From a bacterium (GTDB taxonomy: Bacteria; Myxococcota_A; Polyangia; Nannocystales; Nannocystaceae): 64,000 bases of DNA. The translations under genes and the position numbers were made by a program. Under the pieces are notes generated by a model. That model was not told where the DNA came from. It saw only the letters and a program-made list of their open reading frames with translations, and ran no database searches. The stretch covers positions 23,628-87,627 of the forward strand of contig JANSYI010000035.1 in NCBI GenBank assembly GCA_024742475.1, given 5' to 3'. Shown here piece after piece: positions 9,264 through 18,659 of the stretch (positions within the stretch are counted from its first letter, which is position 1; each line of letters opens with the position of its first letter).

Positions 9264-11965
9264 CCGATACCCCCACCTTCGAGCTCGACGGTGAAGCCGT
9301 CCCGTTCACCCCGGGCGAGACGATCTACGAGGTCTCCCAGCGCCACCAGGCCAACATCCCCACGCTCTGCTACGACGACCGGCTCGAGCCCTTCGGCGGC
9401 TGCCGCCTGTGCGTGGTCGAAGTCGAGGGCTACCGCAACCCGGTCGCGTCGTGCACCACCGTCGCGATGGCGGGCATGAAGGTGCGTACCGCCACCGCGC
9501 AGGTCGAAAAACACCGCAAGACGCTGGTGGAGCTGCTCACCTCCGAGAACCCGCACAAGAAGATCGACCCGCTGCGGGGCGCGGCCTCGCAAGAGCTGGT
9601 CACGCTGCAGCGACGCTACGGCGCCACCGGAGAGCGCTTCGCGGGCAAGACCTCGGGCACCTCGCGCGAGGACGACCCCAACCCGTTCATCCTGCGCGAC
9701 TACGACCAGTGCATCTCCTGCTACCGCTGCGTGCGCGTGTGCGCCGAGCAGGAGAGCGACTACGCGATCAGCGTGATGAACCGCGGGTTCTCCACGCAGA
9801 TCACCACCGAGTTCGACAACCTGCTCGAAGACTCCGACTGCACGTTCTGCGGACAGTGCGTCCAGACCTGTCCCACCGGTGCGCTCGCCGACCGCAAGGC
9901 TCTGCGCGCCGAGTCGCTGCCCGAGCCGCTCGAAGCCACGCGCTCGGTGTGCCCGTACTGCGGCGTGGGCTGCTCGGTCGACCTCATGTCCAAGGGTGAC
10001 AAGCTCGTCGCCATCCGCCCCGCCCGGGACGGCGGCGCCAACGAGGGCGCGCTGTGTGTCAAAGGCCAGTTCGCCTTCGACTTCGTGCAGCACGACGACC
10101 GCCTGGCCTATCCCATGGTCCGCGAGAGGGGCGAGCTGCGGCGCGCCAGCTGGGACGAAGCGCTCGACCGCGCCGCCGAGGGCCTCGCGGCGGCCTCCCG
10201 CGACCACGGCCGACACAGTGTCTACGCCGTGGCGTCCGGCCGGGCTCCGCACGAGTCCACGTACACGCTGCAAAAGCTCATCCGAGCGGGCTTCGGCACC
10301 AACTACATAGACAACTGCTCCAGGGCGTGACACGCCCCCACGGTCGCCGGTCTGGCGGCCACCATCGGACGAGGAGCCATGTCCAACCCGCTCTCCGACA
10401 TGGAGCGGCCCGACGTCATCTTTGCGATCGGCACCAACATGACCGGGTGCCACCCGGTCGCGGCCACGCGCATCAAGAAGGCGCAGGACAAGGGCGCCAT
10501 GATGATCGTCGCCGACCCGCGGCGCATTCCGCTGGCCCAGCGCGCCGACCTTCACCTGCAGCTCAACGTGGGCACCGACGTCGCCCTACTGCTGGGCATG
10601 GCCCACGTCATCGCGCGCGAGGGCCTCGTGAACGAGTCGTTCATCGCCGCGCGCACCACCGAATCCGGGGCGTTCCTCGAGCACGTGAAGCGCTTCACCC
10701 CGCAGTGGGCCGAGTCGATCTGCGGCGTGCCTGCGGCCGACATCGAGACGGCGGCGCTCGCCTACGGCCGAGCCGATCGGGGCGCCATCTTCTACACGCT
10801 GGGCATCACCGAGCACATCTGCGGCGTCGACAACGTGCAGAGCCTGTGCAACCTGGCCCTCATGACCGGGCACATCGGCAGGCCCGGCACCGGCATCAAC
10901 CCGATGCGGGGCCAGAACAACATTCAAGGCGCCGGCGATGCGGGCGGCTTGCCCAACAACTACGTCGGCTTTCAGCCCGTCGACGATCCCGCCAACCAAG
11001 CGCGCTTCTCCAAGGCGTACGGCCGGCAGATCGACGGCGAGCGCGGCATCACCAAGGTGCGCGCGCTCGACTACGCCGCCGAGGGCAAGATGAAGGCGAT
11101 GGTGATCTGCGGCGAGAACACCGTGGTCTCCGACCCCGACCGACACCACTGCGAGAAGGCCCTGAAGAACCTCGACACCCTCGTGGTGATCGACATCTTC
11201 AAGACCGAGACCGCCGAGCTGGCCGACGTCGTGCTGCCCGCGAGCGCGTGGGCCGAGACCGACGGGGTCTTCACCAACACCGAGCGCCGCATCCAGAGGG
11301 TGCGCGCGGCCGTCCCGGCCCACGGCGAGTCCAAGCCCGAGTGGTGGATCCTCTCGCAGATCGCCCGCCGCATGGAGCTACCCGGGTTCGAATACGAGTC
11401 CGCCAAGGACGTGTTCAACGAGCTGTGCAGCCTCAGCGAGATCTACCGGGGCGTCGACTGGGACAAGGCCGGCGAGGCCAAGTACCACTGGCCCGTGCCC
11501 GCCGAAGGCCACCCGGGCACGCCGCGCCTTCACGAAGAAGACTTCCCCACCCCCAGCGGCAAGGGCACGTTCAAGCGCGTCGAGTTCCGCGAGCCCGCCG
11601 AGGTGGTCGACGACGACTTCCCCGTCTGGCTCACCACCGGAAGGCGGCTGCAGCACTACCACACGCGCACCATGACCGGCCGCGCCGGCATGCACTACTT
11701 CGTGCCCCAAGAGACGCTCGAGGTGCACCCCGCCGACGCCGACGCCTGGGGCCTGAAGCACGGCGGCCGCGTGAAGATGGCCTCCAAGCGCGGCGAGGTC
11801 GAGCTCGCCGTCGAGGTCACCGACCGCAGCCCTCGCGGCACCGTCTTCTGCAGCTTCAGCTTCGGCGACACCCCGGTCAACGAGCTGACCGGCGCCGGCT
11901 ACGACCCGATTACCGAGACCGCCGAGCTGAAGGTCTGCCCGGTGAAGCTGGTCGCGGTCACCTGA
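9260..11965 (+). CDS. fdhF: Formate dehydrogenase catalytic subunit, selenoprotein (in-frame UGA)
   Basis: Reading through the TGA at 10328-10330 as selenocysteine gives a single 901-residue protein with Sec357. The context NCSRA-Sec-HAPTVAG matches the active site of FdhF-type enzymes (CARV-Sec-HGPSVAG in E. coli), and the frame continues without a shift on the other side. N-terminal order: 2Fe-2S domain (Cys37, Cys48, Cys51, Cys65), a segment like the NuoG His region (HRKTLVELL), two 4Fe-4S motifs (CISCYRCVRVC, CTFCGQCVQTCP), then CPYCGVGC and the molybdopterin domains. Formate is oxidised to CO2 at Mo. The partner subunit lies immediately upstream. Standard gene calling would split or truncate this gene at 10330. 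The sel genes must lie outside the window. Confidence 0.95.
10331..10360 (+). promoter_or_regulatory. SECIS element directing UGA recoding
   Basis: Immediately 3' of the UGA lies a hairpin with stem GGTCGCC (10342-10348) paired to GGCGGCC (10354-10360), including one G-U pair. The five-base apical loop is GGTCT (10349-10353). The loop begins 18 bases after the UGA, the same spacing and the same GGUCU loop as E. coli fdhF, where SelB binds. All of this is read from the sequence; function is inferred from that match. Confidence 0.93.
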
Positions 11966-11983
11966 ACAAAGGTCCTTGTGCCC

Positions 11984-12012
11984 ATCTACTAATTTAGTAC
12001 ATATTAGTAGAT
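11984..12012. promoter_or_regulatory. AT-rich operator-like repeat overlapping the Fic gene start
   Basis: A perfect 10-bp inverted repeat (ATCTACTAAT at 11984-11993, ATTAGTAGAT at 12003-12012). It contains three copies of one half-site: TACTAA at 11987-11992, TTAGTA at 11994-11999 and TTAGTA at 12004-12009. The two TTAGTA copies are 10 bp apart, i.e. on the same helix face. It is strikingly AT-rich in a GC-rich genome and ends four bases before the TTG start. It looks like a binding site for a dimeric regulator, possibly the Fic protein itself. A terminator for the formate dehydrogenase operon is less likely because no T-run follows. Confidence 0.6.
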
Positions 12013-12015
12013 GAA

Positions 12016-13344
12016 TTGAAGATCCCCGCGTCACCGCCGCCGCTCGACCGCTGCGTGGCCGAGCTCGCAAAGCACGGCAACTGGACGAATCTGTCCAGTA
12101 CGGACCGCAAGGGCCGATACCTGCACTGGGACGAGCTTCGCCATCGCGCGCCCCCGGGCGCGCTGTCTCTCGAGGCGTGGTGGGGGACATTCAAGCTCGC
12201 CAGGGCCGGAGCGCGGAGGCTGCCACTCACCGACACGCTCGGCCGCCCCTTCATCTACAACCTGCCCGACGAGCCCGCGCTCCGCGGAATCCACGAGATC
12301 GACAGCCGTACCCACGGTGCGGTCAGCATGGACGGCCAGCTCCGCTCCAGCGGTGCTCGCGACCGCTACATCGTGATGTCGTTGATGGAGGAGGCGATCA
12401 CCTCGAGCCAGCTCGAGGGCGCCGCGACCACCCGCAAGGTCGCCCAGCAGATGCTCCGCACGAAGCGGAAGCCTCGCAACACCCACGAGCGGATGATCGC
12501 CAACAACTATCGGGCGATGGAGTGGGTTCGCGAGCACGTCGACGAGCCCATCACGCCTGAGCTCGTCCTCGAGTTGCACCATCACCTCACCGTCGGAACG
12601 CTCGAGCGCAACGACGAGTCTGGGCGACTACGACGGCCGGACGAGAAGATCTTCGTCAAGAGCGACTCCGGCGAGATCCTACACGACCCTCCGCCCAGCG
12701 AGACGCTTCCCGAGCGACTCGAAGCGATGTGCGCCTTCGCCAACGACCCCGGCACCCAAGGCGCGTTCGTTCCGCCGATCGTGCGGGCGATCTTGGTGCA
12801 CTTCTGGCTGGCCTACGACCACCCCTTCGTCGATGGCAACGGCCGAACAGCCCGCGCGCTGTTCTATTGGTCGGCGCTTCGCTCGGGCTACTGGCTGCTC
12901 GAGTTCATCACGATCTCCCGCGTCATCAAGCGTGCGCCCGCCAAGTACGGCAGGGCGTTCCTGCACACCGAGACCGACGACAACGACGCGACGTACTTCA
13001 TCATCCACCAGCTCGAGGTGATCCAGCGAGCGATCGACGACCTGCGGCGATACATCGAGCGCTCGCTCGATGAGCAGCGAACCTTCGACGGGTTGCTACG
13101 CGCGACCAACCGCTTCAACCATCGACAGGTGGCGCTCCTGCGGCACGCGCTGGCCCACTCGGGGCGCGAGTACACCATTCGAGAGCACCAGTCGTATCAC
13201 GCCGTCGTGTATCAGACCGCTCGGACCGATCTGCTCGGCCTCGAAGCCGAAGGTCTGCTGACCTCGCTGAAGAGGGGGAAGACGCTGCACTTCCTCCCGG
13301 CCGAAGATCTCGAAGCCGTTCTGAGGCGACGCGTCGATTCGTAG
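12016..13344 (+). CDS. Fic family protein (AMP-transferase) with C-terminal winged helix
   Basis: A 442-residue protein with the complete Fic motif HPFVDGNGRTAR (catalytic His269). It also has an N-terminal inhibitory helix SSQLEG (Ser130...Glu134-Gly135), the class II arrangement in which the Glu blocks ATP binding until relieved. Such enzymes transfer AMP or another nucleotide moiety to hydroxyl side chains of target proteins. The C-terminal ~80 residues (TIREHQSYHAVVYQTARTDL...) look like a winged-helix DNA-binding domain. The TTG start is chosen because an in-frame TAG lies at 11995 and no better start follows; a GTG at 12055 is the alternative. The repeat just upstream suggests autoregulation. 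Confidence 0.9.
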   Translation: MKIPASPPPLDRCVAELAKHGNWTNLSSTDRKGRYLHWDELRHRAPPGALSLEAWWGTFKLARAGARRLPLTDTLGRPFIYNLPDEPALRGIHEIDSRTHGAVSMDGQLRSSGARDRYIVMSLMEEAITSSQLEGAATTRKVAQQMLRTKRKPRNTHERMIANNYRAMEWVREHVDEPITPELVLELHHHLTVGTLERNDESGRLRRPDEKIFVKSDSGEILHDPPPSETLPERLEAMCAFANDPGTQGAFVPPIVRAILVHFWLAYDHPFVDGNGRTARALFYWSALRSGYWLLEFITISRVIKRAPAKYGRAFLHTETDDNDATYFIIHQLEVIQRAIDDLRRYIERSLDEQRTFDGLLRATNRFNHRQVALLRHALAHSGREYTIREHQSYHAVVYQTARTDLLGLEAEGLLTSLKRGKTLHFLPAEDLEAVLRRRVDS

Positions 13345-13413
13345 CGCACCGCTCCTCGACAGTTTGCGAGACCGCTGAGGTATCCGCCTACGGCTGCGCG
13401 TTGTCGAGCGCGT

Positions 13414-16185
13414 ATGCGAACCCTCCCCCGATACGCCGCGTTTGCGGTCTGCCTGGGCCTGACGGCCGCTGTGGCTGGCGATGCCGAGGCTGCAGCGGTG
13501 CACCAAGACCAGACCGCCGACCGACTCTACTTCACCTATCACCTGCTCCAGCCAGGACAGACGGTCACCTACGCGCTCACGAGCCTCTCGCGGAACGCCG
13601 CGCCCGTGATGCACCTGTGGGAATTCGGCACGGGCGAGGTGGCCCAAGACACCGCATCGGTCACGTTCACCAACGGCAGCAACCAGATTCGCCACTACTA
13701 CCTGATGGTGCGGGCATCGGACGCGTCCTCGCACGGGACGGCCGTGCTCCTGCGAAACGGCGCGTCGATGGGCGCCATCCCGGTAGGCGGCGTCCGGCTC
13801 GATGTCGACGGAGGCTTCGACGTCGAACATGAAGCCATGGCAGCGCCCGGGGGTCCGGTCGACCTCATCGCGATGGGCCTGCACGAGAGCGGCCACATGG
13901 TCGACCTCGACCTCAGCGGCGGCGTGGGCCTGGGCACCAAGCTCGACCACCCCGACATCGACGAGGTCGTGGTCGGCGTTCGCTACGGGCTCCCCGGTCC
14001 GATCAACGTCTACTCCAACGACCCGCTCGACGGCGACGGCGACGGTCTAGGGTGGCGGCTCGAGCTCGCGCTGGGCACCTGTGACGACGCCACGATGCCC
14101 GGATGTGCGAGCGTCATCGACCCCGCCGACACCGACCGGGACGGCATTCCCGACGGCGCCGAGGTGCTGGGCATCGACGCCTGGCCGGCGCCGCAGTACC
14201 TGCCGATGTACGGGGCGGACCCCCTGCACAAGGACGTCTTCGTGGAGGTCGATCACCACGACGACCTGGCGACGCTGCCGCTCGATGAAGACGACGTGCT
14301 CGAGATCAACGCCATCTTCTCCGATGGCTCGGAGGTCGACCTGCAAAACCCCGACGGACTGCCGGGTGTGCGCGTGCATATGGACATCGGCACGCCTTGC
14401 CCCAACGCCGTGGCGCTCTGCGGCGACTGGGAGGGCAGCAACGCGGTCCCCGACGGAACGTCGTACGGCTCCGCTGCCGACACGTATCGCGCAGTGTCTC
14501 GGCAGGGTGTGTTCCGCTACGCCCTGATGAGCGTCGGCGGAGGAGGCCAGGCGTGGCAGCCCGGCGACCGCCTGGGATGGGGCGGCAACGCCTACAACCC
14601 CAACATCGCGGCGTTCGTGCACGAGCTCGGACACAGCGTGGGCGTGGCGCACTACGGCCACGTCAACTGGGGTGCCTCCAACGGCAAGCCGCACTACGAC
14701 AGCCTGATGAACTACGCCTTCACCTACTCGGCCGGCAAGTTCTCGCTGGGCGAGTCCACGGTGGTGCTCGATCCCAGCTTCGTCGAGGAGGAGGCCGGCC
14801 TCGGCATGGACGCAAGCCACCTGCAAGGCTACCCCTACTATCGGGTGGTTGGTGCGAGCGGACAGGTCGACTGGAACTTCGACAAAAAATACTCGCCCGA
14901 ACCCGTCCGCGCCCCCGTGACCTACGCGTCGACGGCGGGCAGCGGCGCGCTCTCGACCAACTACGAGAACATTCACACCGAGCCCGACCTTCCCGCCGCA
15001 ACCCCAGCCTTGGTCAAGGCCGGCGACCGCCTCTACGCGGTGTACGTCGACGACGGCCGGATGGTGTACCGCTTCGCCGAGATGAACGGCCCGGGCTCGG
15101 ACGGTTCGTGCCCTGGGGGCGGCACCCTCGGTGACGACTGCGCCGATTGGAGCGCCGCGGTCGAGGTCCCGACGGACTTCGACGTGTTGGGCGTCTCCGC
15201 CATCTTCGAGGACGGCCTGATGGTGCTCGCGTATCGAAGCGAGAACAACACGCTTCGGGTTCGCCGCATGCTCGTCGCGAGCTCCGGTCAGCTGACGCTC
15301 GTCGGCAACGGATCCGGCAACGAGTTTCACGTCGCCAACACGGACCGCGAACCCGAGCTGCAGGCCGTCCGCGTGTCGCCCACCCACTTTGGCGGTGACG
15401 ACCACGTGATCGGCATCTTCTACCGAGGCATCGGCGGCGAGTATCGGTGGGAGACGATGACGTCCGCATGGCACGGATGGTCGACCGACCGCGGCGCGCT
15501 GCTCGACGAGAGCGCAGCGACGATCGCCGGCGAGCACGCGCCGTCGTTCACGAGCTGGCCCTACGACCAACACGCCACCGTTCGCGGCACGATCTGCGGG
15601 GCGCTCTCCGACCCCGGCGGCGAGGTCCGGCTGTATTGCTACGACCGCGACTCCAACCGGTTCGAGCTGCACGCTGCGTTCTCGGGCACCGGCCCGCAGA
15701 CGGCGGGCAAACCCGGCATCGCCTACCACGCCTACCGAGCGGCCGACGGCACGCCGCTCGACGGTGATGCCCACCGCGGCGCGCTGTGGCTCACCGTCAC
15801 CGAGGAGAACACCGACTACGACAAGGTGAGGGTGTGGATCAGCGACCCGATCAGCGAAGCCTTTGGCGAAGAGCTGAGCGAGGCCTGGTTCCCCTCGGGC
15901 AGGGGCAGCGGCTTCTGGCACAACACGTGGACCAACGTCGCCGACGGCTCGGGCCAGGCGATGTACGACGACGAGACGCTCGGTGCGATGAAAGGCCTCT
16001 CCGTCCGGGACCTCAGCAGCGACACCGCGAGCACGCAGCGGGCGGTCCGGTTCGCGCCGTTCGCCGACGGCAGCTTCGCGACGGCGCTTCGCGACGGAAA
16101 CGACTTTCGAGTCATGGAGCGGGGCATCTGTCGCGGCCTCGCCTCCGCAGCCACCTGTGGACCCTCGACGTGGGGCCTGAACTAG
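13414..16185 (+). CDS. Secreted metzincin-type zinc metalloprotease
   Basis: A 923-residue protein with a clear signal peptide (cleavage near residue 27). The zinc motif is HELGHSVGVAH (His403, Glu404, His407, His413), followed by the Met-turn in SLMNYAF (Met432), the hallmark of metzincins. Before the catalytic part are Asp-rich calcium-binding stretches of thrombospondin type 3 style (PLDGDGDGLGWRLE, DTDRDGIPDGAE). The ~450 residues after the catalytic domain resemble a beta-propeller or sialidase-like fold (repeated exposed-strand pattern), but I cannot name it. It is probably a secreted protease acting outside the cell, plausible for a predatory myxobacterium (inference). A lipoprotein gene follows within 20 bases. 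Confidence 0.88.
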   Translation: MRTLPRYAAFAVCLGLTAAVAGDAEAAAVHQDQTADRLYFTYHLLQPGQTVTYALTSLSRNAAPVMHLWEFGTGEVAQDTASVTFTNGSNQIRHYYLMVRASDASSHGTAVLLRNGASMGAIPVGGVRLDVDGGFDVEHEAMAAPGGPVDLIAMGLHESGHMVDLDLSGGVGLGTKLDHPDIDEVVVGVRYGLPGPINVYSNDPLDGDGDGLGWRLELALGTCDDATMPGCASVIDPADTDRDGIPDGAEVLGIDAWPAPQYLPMYGADPLHKDVFVEVDHHDDLATLPLDEDDVLEINAIFSDGSEVDLQNPDGLPGVRVHMDIGTPCPNAVALCGDWEGSNAVPDGTSYGSAADTYRAVSRQGVFRYALMSVGGGGQAWQPGDRLGWGGNAYNPNIAAFVHELGHSVGVAHYGHVNWGASNGKPHYDSLMNYAFTYSAGKFSLGESTVVLDPSFVEEEAGLGMDASHLQGYPYYRVVGASGQVDWNFDKKYSPEPVRAPVTYASTAGSGALSTNYENIHTEPDLPAATPALVKAGDRLYAVYVDDGRMVYRFAEMNGPGSDGSCPGGGTLGDDCADWSAAVEVPTDFDVLGVSAIFEDGLMVLAYRSENNTLRVRRMLVASSGQLTLVGNGSGNEFHVANTDREPELQAVRVSPTHFGGDDHVIGIFYRGIGGEYRWETMTSAWHGWSTDRGALLDESAATIAGEHAPSFTSWPYDQHATVRGTICGALSDPGGEVRLYCYDRDSNRFELHAAFSGTGPQTAGKPGIAYHAYRAADGTPLDGDAHRGALWLTVTEENTDYDKVRVWISDPISEAFGEELSEAWFPSGRGSGFWHNTWTNVADGSGQAMYDDETLGAMKGLSVRDLSSDTASTQRAVRFAPFADGSFATALRDGNDFRVMERGICRGLASAATCGPSTWGLN

Positions 16186-16202
16186 TCATGGAGACCCCTA
16201 CG

Positions 16203-16556
16203 ATGAAACACCCAATCCTTCGCCTCTTCCTCCCTCTGCTCATGCTCGCCGCGGGGGGATGCGATGAGCATGTCACCGCGGACGAGCTCGACGAACCTTC
16301 GGCCGCCGCGGATGCCGGCGTCGACGACGAGCTCGCTGCCGCCCCCTGCCTCACCGACAGCGTGGAGCCAGGCGCGCTTCCCACCCCGCCGCGGGGCATG
16401 CTCGAGCCCCGGTTCCGCATCGACGAGTCCGAGGACCTCTCCCCGGAGGCGCTCGTGCCTCCGCCCCCGACGGATGACGAGCTGCGAGCTGCGCTCGAAT
16501 ACTCGGATCGCCACGCCAACGGCGAGGTCAAGCTGCGCGACCGCGACTCTGGGTAG
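16203..16556 (+). CDS. Small lipoprotein downstream of metalloprotease
   Basis: A 117-residue protein starting at the ATG at 16203, with GGAG nine bases upstream. An in-frame ATG at 16188 would add an acidic pentapeptide before the signal and is less likely. The signal peptide ends in the lipobox LAAGGC. The mature part is acidic and Pro-rich (PPPPTDDELRAALEYSDRH) with no known domain. It lies 17 bases after the metalloprotease stop, so the two are likely one operon. A propeptide or inhibitor-like role is possible but unsupported. Confidence 0.8.
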   Translation: MKHPILRLFLPLLMLAAGGCDEHVTADELDEPSAAADAGVDDELAAAPCLTDSVEPGALPTPPRGMLEPRFRIDESEDLSPEALVPPPPTDDELRAALEYSDRHANGEVKLRDRDSG

Positions 16557-16578
16557 CCGCCCTCCTCCCCGAGAGATA

Positions 16579-16605
16579 CGCGGGCCGGTTGCAACCCGGC
16601 TCGCG
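16579..16605 (+). terminator. Strong hairpin between lipoprotein and catalase genes
   Basis: CGCGGGCCGG (16579-16588) pairs with CCGGCTCGCG (16596-16605) around a seven-base loop: ten pairs including one G-T wobble. It follows the lipoprotein stop by 22 bases and precedes the catalase ATG by 18. No T-run follows. It could be a terminator or attenuator-like structure, or could influence translation of the catalase. Confidence 0.4.
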
Positions 16606-16623
16606 TGACACAGGACGCCCGCG

Positions 16624-18075
16624 ATGGCTGAAGACCGCAAGCCCACGACCAATGAAGTCGGGATCCCCGTTTCGAGCGACGAACACTCCCTGAGCGTCGG
16701 GCCCGATGGGCCCATCGTGCTCCACGACCACTATCTGATGGAGCAGATGGCCAAGTTCAACCGGGAGATGATTCCGGACCGGCAGCCTCACGCCAAGGGC
16801 GGCGGCGCGTACGGCCGCTTCGAGGTCACCCACGACATCAGCAAGTACACCAAGGCGGCGGTCTTCCAGCCGAGTACGGAGACCGAGGTCATCGCGCGGT
16901 TCTCGACGGTCGCCGGCGAGAGCGGCAGCCCCGACACGTGGCGAGATCCCCGCGGATTCGCGCTCAAGTTCTACACGTCGCAGGGCAACTACGACATGGT
17001 CGGCAACAACACGCCGGTCTTCTTCGTCCGCGACCCTCTCAAGTTCCAGCACTTCATTCACTCCCAGAAGCGCCGCGCCGACAACGGCCTGCGGGACCAC
17101 GACATGCAGTGGGACTTCTGGACGCTGTCACCCGAGTCGGCCCACCAGGTCGCGTGGCTGATGGGCGACCGCGGCATCCCCAAGACCTGGCGACACATGA
17201 ACGGCTACTCCAGCCACACGTACATGTGGACCAACGCCGAGGGCGAGAAATTCTGGGTGAAGTACCACTTCAAGACCGACCAGGGCATCGAGTACTTCAC
17301 CCAAGCCGAAGCGGTAGAGATGGCCGGCAAGGACGCGGACTACCACCGCCGCGACCTCTTCGATTCCATCGAGCAGGGCAAGCATCCCAGCTGGACGCTG
17401 AAGGTTCAGATCATGCCGTTCGAGGACGCCAAGACCTACCGCCTCAACCCCTTCGACCTGACCAAGGTGTGGCCACACGCCGACTACCCGCTGCACGAGG
17501 TGGGCACGCTGAAGCTCGACCGCAACCCGACCGACTTTCACAGTGAAATCGAACAGGTCGCCTACTCACCCAACAACCTCGTGCCCGGCATCGGACCCAG
17601 CCCCGACAAGATGCTGCTCGCCCGCCTCATCTCCTACGCCGACGCGCACCGGGCTCGCCTGGGCGTGAACTACAACCAGATCCCCGTCAACGCCCCCAAG
17701 TGCCCCTTCCACGCGTATGGCAAGGGCGGCGCGATGCGCATGGTCAAGGCGACCGACCCGGTCTACGCCCCCAACTCCAAGGGCGGTCCCGCGGCGGACC
17801 CGCAGCGCTACCCCCTCGACACGGGCTGGGAGGCCTCCGGAGAGTTCACTCGGTCGGCATACACCAAGCGCGAGGACGACGACGACTGGAGTCAGGCCGG
17901 TGCGCTCGTCCGCGAGGTCATGGACGACGCCGCGCGCGATCGCCTCGTCGCCAACGCCTCCGGCCACCTCGCCGACGGCGTTAGCAAGCCGGTCATGCTC
18001 CGCGCCATCGAATACTGGAAGAACATCGACCAGGACGTCGGCGCCCGCATCGAGAAGGCCCTCAACGACAAGTAG
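16624..18075 (+). CDS. katA: Monofunctional haem catalase (small-subunit type)
   Basis: A 483-residue catalase, the usual length for small-subunit enzymes. It converts hydrogen peroxide to water and oxygen in the cytoplasm. Distal haem residues are His56 (in RQPHAKGGGAYG) and Asn129 (in GNNTPVFF). The proximal haem ligand is Tyr338 (in RLISYADAHRARLG). The NADPH-binding-type clade 3 features (e.g. NYNQIPVN) are present. No OxyR or Fur-like gene is next to it. The hairpin 18 bases upstream may separate it from the preceding operon. Confidence 0.97.
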   Translation: MAEDRKPTTNEVGIPVSSDEHSLSVGPDGPIVLHDHYLMEQMAKFNREMIPDRQPHAKGGGAYGRFEVTHDISKYTKAAVFQPSTETEVIARFSTVAGESGSPDTWRDPRGFALKFYTSQGNYDMVGNNTPVFFVRDPLKFQHFIHSQKRRADNGLRDHDMQWDFWTLSPESAHQVAWLMGDRGIPKTWRHMNGYSSHTYMWTNAEGEKFWVKYHFKTDQGIEYFTQAEAVEMAGKDADYHRRDLFDSIEQGKHPSWTLKVQIMPFEDAKTYRLNPFDLTKVWPHADYPLHEVGTLKLDRNPTDFHSEIEQVAYSPNNLVPGIGPSPDKMLLARLISYADAHRARLGVNYNQIPVNAPKCPFHAYGKGGAMRMVKATDPVYAPNSKGGPAADPQRYPLDTGWEASGEFTRSAYTKREDDDDWSQAGALVREVMDDAARDRLVANASGHLADGVSKPVMLRAIEYWKNIDQDVGARIEKALNDK

Positions 18076-18167
18076 TCGCGCGCCGTCGAGCGGCCGCCCG
18101 CCACACCCACGGTGCACGGCGATTTCACCGGCTTGTCTTCGCGGCCATCCCCGTTCACGTTGAACCG

Positions 18168-18386
18168 GTGACGCCGCTGCACATCGACGACCGTGCGCCC
18201 CTCTCGCCCACGGCTGCGGCCAAGCTCCGTCGCGACGTCGCGGGCCACGGCACCCTGCAGGATGCGGTTCGGTGGGCGTTCGAGCGCGGACACCGGCTCC
18301 TCGGCGTGTTCGAGCAGGACGAGTTCACGCTCGACGTCGTCTTCGAGATCAGCCCCGAGCTCTATCTCGTATTCGACGCGACGTGA
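18168..18386 (+). CDS. Small hypothetical protein
   Basis: A 72-residue ORF with a GTG start and consistently G/C third positions, so probably genuine. It is soluble and acidic toward the C-terminus (EQDEFTLDVVFEIS). There are no membrane segments or recognisable motifs. It lies 92 bases after catalase; a short palindrome, GTTCACGTTGAAC, sits about 20 bases before its start and could be an operator. The following 273 bases (18387-18659) contain nothing I can support. Confidence 0.65.
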   Translation: MTPLHIDDRAPLSPTAAAKLRRDVAGHGTLQDAVRWAFERGHRLLGVFEQDEFTLDVVFEISPELYLVFDAT

Positions 18387-18659
18387 CTGGGCGGCATCGC
18401 GGCGGTCGCCGCGTGGTCACAGCGCCCAACGCCGGACGCGCTGCTCGACGCCCGACTCGATCGCGGATGGACCGCGACCCCGACATCCACGGTCGACGGA
18501 GACCGGATCCTCGGGCACGCGGGCACCCGCTGAGCGCGCTGGCTGCCACCGTCAGTTTGCCGGCCGTCGAACCGGACACCGGGCGCGGTGTCGCCAACAC
18601 CGCAGTCGAGTCCAACGGGCTGGCTTGATACGCTCTCGCCAACCGTGGGCGAGCGGAAC

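Noticed and set aside
10328..10330. TGA as a frameshift or disabling mutation in formate dehydrogenase
   Set aside because: The frame continues without shift, the residue is the known Sec position, and a canonical SECIS hairpin follows.
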